Origin: an uncultured Christensenella sp.
Lineage (GTDB): Bacteria; Bacillota; Clostridia; Christensenellales; UBA3700
Length of the DNA: 8,596 nt
NCBI GenBank assembly: GCA_910577845.1
Contig: CAJTNA010000033.1
Span: forward strand, 1-8,596
Direction of reading: 5' to 3'
This document shows, piece by piece, positions 1 to 6,202 of this stretch. Both the position numbers and the translations under genes were made by a program. The notes under the pieces were generated by a model. The model did not search any database, was not told where the DNA came from, and worked only from the letters and a program-made list of their open reading frames with translations. How positions within the stretch are numbered: the stretch's first letter is position 1; each line of letters opens with the position of its first letter.

Positions 1-2
1 TA

Positions 3-2003
3 GGAATAATCTTTTTAGCAGTAGCCATAGTTTGTCTTATGACTATAGGTTGTTTTAGTTTAGTTAATTTAAATAATGTAGCTGATGATAGTGATTTGTA
101 TGGTGAACAAAATTTTGATTTAAAAGCAAATACTAATATAAGTAGTGTTGCACCTGACAATCCATATACATATCATTTGACTTGTGATTGTACTGATGGT
201 ACACCTTGTATATGCGGTAAAATGGCACAAACTTGGGAAGAGGGGGTAAAGTTTTCTGTACAAAACAATAAAAATGTAAGGATAATTTTGGATAAAGATT
301 GGCTTGCAAAAGACGATAGTAAAAAGATTACATCATTTGGTGGAAACGATAGTGATTATAATCCAGCACTAAATTATACTGACGAAGTGTTTTTTAATGG
401 GCGTCTTTCTATACCAAAAGGTGCAACAATTAGTTTGGATTTAAATGGACATAAAATTGACAGAAGATTACAAGCATATGACGAAGATGGTAATCTAACT
501 GGTGATAAAGTAAGACAACAAGGTAATGTTATTATTGTATTTGCTGGTATACTAAGATTATATGATGCGTCCTATAATGCTGAAGTTGTGGAAGAGATTT
601 ACCAACAATATAAAGATGACAAGGAAGGACTATATAATCAATTAAAAAATTTGGAATGTGGTAAAATTACTGGTGGTTCTTGTGGGGCTAATTCAAGTGG
701 TGGAGGCATAAATGTAAATCAGTTAGGGGCTAAGTTTGAAATGTATGGAGGTATGGTTACAGAAAACTATGCATATGCTGGTGGTGGAATAGCTTGTATG
801 ATAAATACTTATTCTACTATATACAATGGTATAGTTTTTGATAATCTATCTCAAAATGGTGGTGGCGGTTTATATTCAGTAGAAGCTGGAAAATTAGAAA
901 TGTATGGTGGTATGGTCAGCTTTAATAAAAACTTAAATACAGTTGGTGAAACTACTGGTGGCATTTATGTTAATAGCACATTAAATATAACTATTACAAA
1001 TTCAATAGTAGCTTACAATAGTTTTATGAATGATGGTGCTGGTATTAACCTTGATAGCTGTGGTGTTTCATACATCAGTAATCTTGAAATTGTTCACAAT
1101 AATGCAGTCGGTTATGGTGGTGGTATTAGGATAACTAAAAACTCAAAAGTTAGATTTAGTGGTGCTAATGATATTTATGGAAATACTCATTTAGGTGGTG
1201 AACTTAATGATTTGTTTATTAGAAATAATAAATATGGCAAAATAACAATAACAGAGCAGTTGTCCTTAAAAGAGGGAGGAAGTGGCAAAAAGATAAAAGT
1301 TTGCCAATTTAATGATGGAATAGATTATAACCCCTTTAATACTTTTACAATTGGCTATTCAAATAACAATAGTGAGATTGACCCAGCAAGTATATTTGAA
1401 GCAGATAATGGTATTGCTGTATTGAAAAATGGAGAAGTCGCCATTGATTATTCTGTGACTGGCATTTACGACTTTATTTATTTAGAAAATGGAGTGCGTA
1501 ACAACTACAAGGATAATGAAATATTGTATGGTTATAATGATAATGAAATTGAAAGTAAAGTGCTTGGTAAAATTATGCCTAATACAAGTGTTAATGATTT
1601 TATTAAAAATATTGAATTGTTTAATTTTACAGATTTGAAATTATTTAATAACAACTCTCAAATCTATGGTGATGGTGCTGAGAGTAAATATCAAAATTTG
1701 TTGGATAATGGATATGAGTTAGCAGTTGGTACTGGTTGGAGAATAGAGTATACAAATGAGGAAAAAGTTATTCAAACAATTTACTTATCAGTATTAGGCG
1801 ACATAACTGGGGACGGCAAAGTAAATAGTGCAGATGTAAACTATTTAAGACAAATAGTAAATAATAATAGGTTTGAAAGCCTAAGTGAGGAGCAAAAGCT
1901 ATCAGCTTTGATAGTAAACAAAGGCAAAGAGCCAACAAGTACAGATGTACAAATACTATGGGAAGCAGTATGTGACAGAATAGATATAAATGAGTTTATT
2001 TAA
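3..2003 (+). CDS. Secreted beta-helix surface protein with C-terminal dockerin-like domain (5' end outside window)
   Basis: The reading frame is open to the left edge, so the gene is 5'-truncated. The ATG at 39 lies inside a hydrophobic stretch (GIIFLAVAIVCLM then TIGCF), which looks like a signal-peptide core; NVA before DDS is a plausible cleavage site. Residues below count that Met as 1. A CxC-x5-CxC cluster lies at 49-59. Residues about 205-400 form a glycine-rich region with recurring GGGI/GGIY/GAGI turns (221, 248, 274, 307, 333, 360) and a duplicated EMYGGMV (234 and 287), as expected of a right-handed parallel beta-helix. Residues about 400-470 look like a helix-capping segment and about 505-587 like a small beta module. 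A dockerin-like domain follows: GDITGDGKVNSAD at 587-599 is a good calcium loop, while the second half (about 624-636) has lost most ligands. In the family, dockerins bind cohesins on scaffolds or the cell surface. Substrate or adhesive role is not visible. Secretion and architecture are fairly secure; function is unknown. Confidence 0.85.
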   Translation, partial: GIIFLAVAIVCLMTIGCFSLVNLNNVADDSDLYGEQNFDLKANTNISSVAPDNPYTYHLTCDCTDGTPCICGKMAQTWEEGVKFSVQNNKNVRIILDKDWLAKDDSKKITSFGGNDSDYNPALNYTDEVFFNGRLSIPKGATISLDLNGHKIDRRLQAYDEDGNLTGDKVRQQGNVIIVFAGILRLYDASYNAEVVEEIYQQYKDDKEGLYNQLKNLECGKITGGSCGANSSGGGINVNQLGAKFEMYGGMVTENYAYAGGGIACMINTYSTIYNGIVFDNLSQNGGGGLYSVEAGKLEMYGGMVSFNKNLNTVGETTGGIYVNSTLNITITNSIVAYNSFMNDGAGINLDSCGVSYISNLEIVHNNAVGYGGGIRITKNSKVRFSGANDIYGNTHLGGELNDLFIRNNKYGKITITEQLSLKEGGSGKKIKVCQFNDGIDYNPFNTFTIGYSNNNSEIDPASIFEADNGIAVLKNGEVAIDYSVTGIYDFIYLENGVRNNYKDNEILYGYNDNEIESKVLGKIMPNTSVNDFIKNIELFNFTDLKLFNNNSQIYGDGAESKYQNLLDNGYELAVGTGWRIEYTNEEKVIQTIYLSVLGDITGDGKVNSADVNYLRQIVNNNRFESLSEEQKLSALIVNKGKEPTSTDVQILWEAVCDRIDINEFI

Positions 2004-2150
2004 AATAAAATAGGAGATTAACAATATAATAACTTGCTATTTTCTAGTTTCAATAAAGTGGATTATTTAGATTATAATAATATATGGACTTTTTATAGGC
2101 TCAAATTCTAACAGAATGCGTTTATATAAGTTTAACAAAAATTCCTTATT

Positions 2151-2181
2151 ACAATGATAAAAAATTATTTTTTTATATTGT
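2151..2181. repeat. AT-only imperfect palindrome downstream of the surface-protein gene
   Basis: ACAAT with ATAAAAA on the left pairs with TTTTTAT with ATTGT on the right around an A/T centre. Nearly every pair is A-T, so as RNA it would be a weak hairpin. It lies about 150 bp after the surface-protein stop and could help end that transcript, or it may simply reflect base composition. The rest of the 2004-2231 gap holds no gene I can support. It also contains a minor ATTCT-AAC-AGAAT hairpin at 2105-2117. Confidence 0.3.
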
Positions 2182-2231
2182 GTTTCCTTGAAAAACATAT
2201 AGATAAGTTCAAATTATAAAGACATTAAGCA

Positions 2232-2257
2232 AACAAGATACCAGTTGGTATCTTGTT
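2232..2257. terminator. Probable bidirectional terminator between convergent genes
   Basis: There is a perfect 11-bp stem: AACAAGATACC (2232-2242), loop AGTT, GGTATCTTGTT (2247-2257). It sits between the surface-protein stop at 2003 and the nifJ stop at 2296, which converge on it. The T-tract is modest on both strands: GTTCTATAGTTT on the plus side and TGCTTAATGTC on the minus side, the latter after the T-rich end of the stem. It lies 38 bp past the nifJ stop, so it is best placed as the nifJ terminator. Efficiency towards the plus strand is less certain. Confidence 0.7.
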
Positions 2258-2295
2258 GTTCTATAGTTTATAATGTGGTGTAATAATTTAAAATT

Positions 2296-5200
2296 TTACT
2301 TATAAATTTCTACTAATTTCTTATAAAAATTATATCTTTGCATTGCGGAATTATAGTTTTCATCAAGTAAATTTTCATATTGTTCTGGGTTAGTTCGTTT
2401 TAAGCTTGCAAATCTATTTTCACTTTGCAAAAATTCTTTGTAATTGCCTATAGGTTCTTTTGAGTCTAATATAAATTTATTTGAAGTCAATGTTGGATTA
2501 AAGCGTATTAAATTCCAATACCCACATTCCACTGCAAGTTTTTGTTCAAGCATACAATTGCTCATATTTATGCCGTGACTAATACAAGGTGAGTAAGCTA
2601 TTATCAATGAAACGCCGTTGTAGGCTTCAGCCTCATTGAACACTTTTAAACATTGATTCATATTAGCACCTAATGCAACAGTGGCAACATAAACATTTTT
2701 ATAATTAATTGCCATAAGTGCTAAATCTTTTTTTGCTGTCTTTTTTCCGTCCTCTGCGAATTTTGCCACAGCACCTATATTAGTTGCTTTGCTTGCTTGA
2801 CCGCCAGTGTTTGAGTATACCTCAGTATCCAAAACTAAAATGTTTACATCTGCACCACTGGCTAAAATATGGTCAAGTCCACCATAGCCAATATCATATG
2901 CCCAACCATCGCCACCAATTATCCAAATAGATTTTTTAGTAATTGCGTCCTTGTCTTTCGCAATATAGGATAGTAGTTCTTTGTGATTATCATCCTTACA
3001 ATTATCCACCATATTTTGTATATTTTCATAAAGCGTTTTGCTATGATGTAAGTTTGAGTTTTTATCATAAAAAGTTTTTAGCCAATTAGTTAAAATTTCA
3101 TTTTCATATCGATTTTCAACTAGTTTTTGTGCAATTAATCGCAAATTATCTCTACGATTAAGTTCGCCTAATTTTAAACCGAAGCCAAACTCTGCATTGT
3201 CCTCAAACAAACTATTTGCCCAAGCTGGACCAAAACCATCTTTAGTTTTTGTGAAGGGGCAAGTAGGTGCACTGCCACCATAAATTGACGAGCAACCAGT
3301 AGCATTTGCGATAATCATATCCTCACCAAAAAGAGTAGTTGCAAGTTTTACATATGGTGTTTCGCCACAGCCTGCACAGGCACCAGAAAACTCAAATAAT
3401 GGTTTTGCAAATTGACTGCTTTTAATCTGTGTCTTATTTATAAATTCCGCTTTGTTTTGATAGCCTTGTGCAAACTCCCAGTTTTCTTTTTCTTCAATAG
3501 CTTTTTGCGATAAAGGTTTATATTCAAGTGCTTTTGGAGTTGCAGGGCAAGTGTTTATACAACTGCCACAACCAGTGCAGTCAAGCGGACTAATTTGCAA
3601 ACGGAATAGCATATCTTTTGGAATGTTTGAATTTATTCTGTCAAAAGTATTTGGTACTTCTTGATTGTTGTCTGTCAAAATTGGGCGTATGCAAGCGTGA
3701 GGACAAGCCAGTGCACATTGATTGCATTGTATACAATTTTCTTTTATCCAGCTTGCAACAATAGTTGAAATTCCACGCTTTTCATACCTTGTAGTGGATG
3801 TAGGAACTACGCCGTCTGGTGAAAAACTGCTCACTTTTAAATTATCACCTTTGCCAGCAAGTATAGGAGTTGCAAATTTGTCAAAGTATTTATCTCCAGA
3901 TGTTGAAATATTATCATTGCTTTCCAAGTTAAACCACTCTTTGGGAATATCAACTTTAACAATATGTTCAGTTGCTTTGATTATGGCATCACAATTCATT
4001 TTTACAACCTTTTCACCCTTTTTAGCAAAAGTTTTTGTTGTATATTCAATCATTAATTTTTGTGCCAAATCGTAAGGTATGATATTTGCAAGTTTAAAAA
4101 AGCAAGCTTGCATAATGGTATTTATCCTTCCGCCTAGTCCTAGTTCCTTTGCTATGGAATAGGCATTAATTATATAAAAGCTAATATTATTTTTGCTAAG
4201 ATAAACTTTGATTGAGTTTGGCAATGTTTGCATTACCTCTTGTAAACTTTGATTAGTGTTTAGCAAAAAAGTTCCTTTTTCCTTAAGTGACTGAACAATT
4301 TCATATCTTCCTAAAAAACTTGGATTATGGCAAGCTACGAAATCTGCTTTTTCAACTAAATAACTGCTTTTAATAGGTGAGTTACCAAAACGTAAATGAG
4401 AGATAGTCAGCCCACCAGACTTTTTACTATCATATGCAAAGTAGGCTTGAGCGAATTTGTCAGTATTGTCACCTATAATTTTTATGCTGTTTTTATTTGC
4501 ACCAACTGTGCCGTCTGAACCTAAGCCATAAAATTTGCAAGATATACAATCGTTAGGTGAGGTATCAAGGTATTCTTTAACATTTAGCGAGTTGTTTGTT
4601 ATATCATCTTCAATACCAATAGTGAAATGAGTTTTGCCATTTTCTTTCATATTATCAAATACTGCTTTGACCATTGACGGAGTAAACTCTTTGGAGCTAA
4701 TTCCATATCTACCAGCAAATAATTTTATATTTGTTTTGCCAGCCTCTTGTAAAGTAGTCAAGACATCAAGATACAACGGGTCACCAGTTGCACCAGTTTC
4801 CTTTGTTCGGTCGAGTATAGTTATATATTTGCAACAATTAGGTATAAGTTGCAATAATTCCTCTTTTGGGAAAGGTCTGTAAAGCCTTATTTTAATAACG
4901 CCAACAAAATCACCATTATTGTTTAAATATTCCGCCGTTTCAACTGCTGTATCGCCACCACTACCCATAATAACTACGATTTTCGTAGGGTTTTTATGCC
5001 CAAAGTAATCTACTAGCCCGTATTTTCTGCCGGTAATTTGATAAAGTTTATCCATATAAAAAGTTGTAATAGTTGGTAGCTTTTTATAGAAAATCTCTCT
5101 TGCTTCTAAATTTTGAAAGTAGCAGTCGGGGTTTTGAGTAGTGCCTTTTGCTGTTGGATTTAGAGGTGACAGAGCTTTATTGCGACAATTTACTATTGCG

Positions 5201-5790
5201 TCCCAATCCAAAATTTTATTTATATCATTATAATCAATATCATAAATTTTTTGTATTTCGTGAGAAGTTCTAAATCCGTCAAAAAAGTGCATAAATGGTA
5301 TTGATGATTGTATGCTTGCAAGGTGTGCAACCACCGCCATATCCATACACTCTTGTACATTAGATGAGGCGAGCATTGCAAAGCCAGTTTGTCTTGCGGA
5401 CATAACATCAGAATGGTCACCAAAAATACTAAGTGCGTGTGTGGCTATTGTACGTGCTGTTACGTGTATAACTGCTGGCAACATTTCTCCTGCCATTTTG
5501 TACATATTAGGTAACATAAGCAAAAGACCTTGTGAGGATGTAAATGTAGTAGCAAGCGAGCCAGTTGATAATACTCCGTGCATTGCCGCACTTGCACCCG
5601 CTTCTGATTGTAATTCATACATTTTGAGTGTGTTTCCAAAAATATTTTTAACACCTTTTAATCGCATACTATCGCAGTTTTCTGCCATAGGTGATGATGG
5701 AGTAATTGGATAAACTGTTGCCACTTCGCTTAAATAATATGCTATTTTTGCACAAGCCTCATTGCCGTCTATTGTTATCATTTTGCTCAT
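2296..5790 (-). CDS. nifJ: Pyruvate:ferredoxin (flavodoxin) oxidoreductase, single-chain
   Basis: This enzyme oxidatively decarboxylates pyruvate with CoA to acetyl-CoA and CO2 and reduces ferredoxin; it is cytoplasmic and central to anaerobic fermentation. At 1164 residues it has the full homodimeric PFOR length and lacks only the C-terminal extension of the Desulfovibrio africanus enzyme. Visible features in order: the YPITPSS pyruvate/TPP motif (27-33), QSEAGA with Glu63, and TARTIATHALSIFGDH with Arg113 (domain I); domain II from about 265; the CKFYGLGSDGTVGANK gamma-type domain from about 418; two 4Fe-4S ferredoxin motifs, Cys686/689/692/696-Cys700 and Cys738/741/744/748; the proximal-cluster cysteines 805, 808, 833 and 1069; and the TPP/Mg site GGDGWAYDIGYGG (959-971) with TEVYSNTGGQ (989-998). 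All key residues are present and the frame is unbroken. The first ATG is preferred because AGAGGT (5796-5801 on plus) sits 5 bp upstream of it; Met4 would be too far. It is transcribed divergently from malQ. Confidence 0.97.
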   Translation of the reverse strand: MSKMITIDGNEACAKIAYYLSEVATVYPITPSSPMAENCDSMRLKGVKNIFGNTLKMYELQSEAGASAAMHGVLSTGSLATTFTSSQGLLLMLPNMYKMAGEMLPAVIHVTARTIATHALSIFGDHSDVMSARQTGFAMLASSNVQECMDMAVVAHLASIQSSIPFMHFFDGFRTSHEIQKIYDIDYNDINKILDWDAIVNCRNKALSPLNPTAKGTTQNPDCYFQNLEAREIFYKKLPTITTFYMDKLYQITGRKYGLVDYFGHKNPTKIVVIMGSGGDTAVETAEYLNNNGDFVGVIKIRLYRPFPKEELLQLIPNCCKYITILDRTKETGATGDPLYLDVLTTLQEAGKTNIKLFAGRYGISSKEFTPSMVKAVFDNMKENGKTHFTIGIEDDITNNSLNVKEYLDTSPNDCISCKFYGLGSDGTVGANKNSIKIIGDNTDKFAQAYFAYDSKKSGGLTISHLRFGNSPIKSSYLVEKADFVACHNPSFLGRYEIVQSLKEKGTFLLNTNQSLQEVMQTLPNSIKVYLSKNNISFYIINAYSIAKELGLGGRINTIMQACFFKLANIIPYDLAQKLMIEYTTKTFAKKGEKVVKMNCDAIIKATEHIVKVDIPKEWFNLESNDNISTSGDKYFDKFATPILAGKGDNLKVSSFSPDGVVPTSTTRYEKRGISTIVASWIKENCIQCNQCALACPHACIRPILTDNNQEVPNTFDRINSNIPKDMLFRLQISPLDCTGCGSCINTCPATPKALEYKPLSQKAIEEKENWEFAQGYQNKAEFINKTQIKSSQFAKPLFEFSGACAGCGETPYVKLATTLFGEDMIIANATGCSSIYGGSAPTCPFTKTKDGFGPAWANSLFEDNAEFGFGLKLGELNRRDNLRLIAQKLVENRYENEILTNWLKTFYDKNSNLHHSKTLYENIQNMVDNCKDDNHKELLSYIAKDKDAITKKSIWIIGGDGWAYDIGYGGLDHILASGADVNILVLDTEVYSNTGGQASKATNIGAVAKFAEDGKKTAKKDLALMAINYKNVYVATVALGANMNQCLKVFNEAEAYNGVSLIIAYSPCISHGINMSNCMLEQKLAVECGYWNLIRFNPTLTSNKFILDSKEPIGNYKEFLQSENRFASLKRTNPEQYENLLDENYNSAMQRYNFYKKLVEIYK

Positions 5791-5821
5791 AATATACCTC
5801 TTTATTTTTAAAATCTGTTAT

Positions 5822-5842
5822 TGCTAAATTTTTTTTTTAGCA
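5822..5842 (-). repeat. Hairpin with A10 tract in the nifJ leader
   Basis: TGCTAAA (5822-5828) and TTTAGCA (5836-5842) form a perfect 7-bp inverted repeat around seven T on the plus strand. The run of ten T (5829-5838) becomes ten A in a nifJ transcript. It lies about 20 bp upstream of the nifJ Shine-Dalgarno site. If transcription starts at the 5899-5926 promoter, it would form a stem-loop in the 5' UTR. On the alternative -10 (TATAAT, 5842-5847 on minus) it would coincide with the transcription start. A structural or mRNA-stability role is a guess. Confidence 0.45.
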
Positions 5843-5898
5843 TTATATTTAAAGTTTAATTGTTTTTTATTCAAATTATTGCCTTTTGATAGGGCTTT

Positions 5899-5926
5899 AT
5901 TCTAATAAAATAGGCGAATTTGTCGA
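5899..5926 (-). promoter_or_regulatory. Candidate nifJ promoter
   Basis: Reading the minus strand, TCGACA (5921-5926) is followed after 16 bp by TAGAAT (5899-5904), each one base from the sigma-A consensus. The start of transcription would be near 5892, giving a leader of about 100 nt. A competing -10, a perfect TATAAT at 5842-5847, has no acceptable -35: its best TTGAAT (5869-5874) is 21 bp away. The sequence alone does not settle which is used. Confidence 0.4.
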
Positions 5927-5945
5927 TAAAAATTGATATTTGGTA

Positions 5946-5974
5946 TTGATTTTTTTAAAATTATGGTTTATAAT
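5946..5974 (+). promoter_or_regulatory. Strong sigma-A-type promoter, probably for malQ
   Basis: TTGATT (5946-5951), a spacer of exactly 17 bp, and a perfect TATAAT (5969-5974). The predicted +1 is the A at 5981, which leaves an untranslated leader of about 222 nt before malQ. It is the best-scoring promoter by eye on this strand in the region. Its -35 lies only 20 bp from the candidate nifJ -35, so the two polymerases could interfere. Confidence 0.6.
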
Positions 5975-6102
5975 GAACTTATAACTAAATATAGGCATTA
6001 GATGATTTGAATAAATGGTATGGTTTATTGTAATATCAATCGTATGAAAGTGGAAGTTATCAAATAATGGTAATTTCAAGAAAAGAGGAATTATAACAAG
6101 AT

Positions 6103-6111
6103 TGATATAAT
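6103..6111 (+). promoter_or_regulatory. Extended -10 element, possible second malQ promoter
   Basis: TGATATAAT is an exact match to the extended -10 pattern TGnTATAAT. No -35 is seen at the usual distance (AAGAGG at 6083-6088), which extended -10 promoters can tolerate. The start would be near 6118, giving an 85-nt leader. It overlaps one copy of the ATTGATAT octamer. Confidence 0.35.
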
Positions 6112-6126
6112 TAAATAGTAGTGTGT

Positions 6127-6142
6127 AAGTTTGCATAAACTT
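6127..6142 (+). repeat. Inverted repeat upstream of malQ
   Basis: AAGTTT (6127-6132) and AAACTT (6137-6142) flank GCAT. The 16-bp element could be a repressor operator downstream of either candidate promoter, or a small RNA hairpin in the leader. The centre is not the CG typical of many LacI/MalR-family sites, so no regulator is assigned. Confidence 0.3.
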
Positions 6143-6192
6143 TATGTGATAATAAATAATTAAAATATCAAATAAAATAGTAAAATAAAGTT

Positions 6193-6198
6193 GGGAGA
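6193..6198 (+). promoter_or_regulatory. malQ ribosome binding site (decides the start)
   Basis: GGGAGA lies 4-5 bp before the ATG at 6203. The in-frame TTG at 6191 overlaps this site and has no Shine-Dalgarno of its own, so it would add four non-conserved residues (MGEI) and is not the likely start. Confidence 0.75.
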
Positions 6199-6202
6199 GA
6201 TT

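Larger units (their letters stand above)
5791..6202. other. 412-bp divergent control region between nifJ and malQ
   Basis: No convincing gene lies here. Both flanking genes are read outward from it, so it must hold their promoters. It contains a plus-strand promoter, a weaker extended -10, minus-strand promoter-like boxes, a hairpin in the nifJ leader and a small inverted repeat before malQ, all listed separately. The octamer ATTGATAT occurs three times: 5932-5939 and 6101-6108 on plus, and 6033-6040 on minus. The last two belong to a 9-bp inverted repeat (6033-6041 with 6100-6108). A minus-strand frame at 5897-6136 is rejected as coding. No Rex-like or CcpA-like operator could be recognised with confidence. 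Confidence 0.7.

Noticed and set aside
45..53. Possible lipobox (TIGC) making the surface protein a lipoprotein.
   Set aside because: Thr at -3 departs from the usual Leu/Val/Ile, and a signal-peptidase I site (NVA before DDS) is equally plausible. The n-region is outside the window, so this cannot be decided.
661..1140. Glycine-rich repeated segments in the surface gene, considered as a DNA-level repeat array.
   Set aside because: The similarity is at protein level (GGGI turns, EMYGGMV twice about 53 residues apart) with diverged codons, as normal for beta-helix coils.
2204..2222. GTTCAAATT resembling a tRNA T-loop in the convergent gap.
   Set aside because: Flanking bases do not pair into a T-stem, and no acceptor or anticodon arm could be found.
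3722..5713. Plus-strand frames at 3722-4075, 4634-4882 and 5312-5713, and minus-strand frames at 5220-5423 and 5460-5654, all inside nifJ.
   Set aside because: They are out-of-frame shadows of a well-conserved PFOR gene and show no start signals or domains of their own.
6020..6067. 15-codon plus-strand frame (MVYCNINRMKVEVIK) in the malQ leader, considered as a leader peptide.
   Set aside because: There is no Shine-Dalgarno before it, no run of regulatory codons and no terminator/antiterminator pair nearby.
5897..6136. Minus-strand 79-codon frame in the nifJ-malQ gap (MQTYTLLFNYINL...).
   Set aside because: Low-complexity composition rich in Phe/Ile/Asn/His as expected of AT-rich noncoding DNA, no Shine-Dalgarno and no recognisable domain. 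It covers both candidate promoters.
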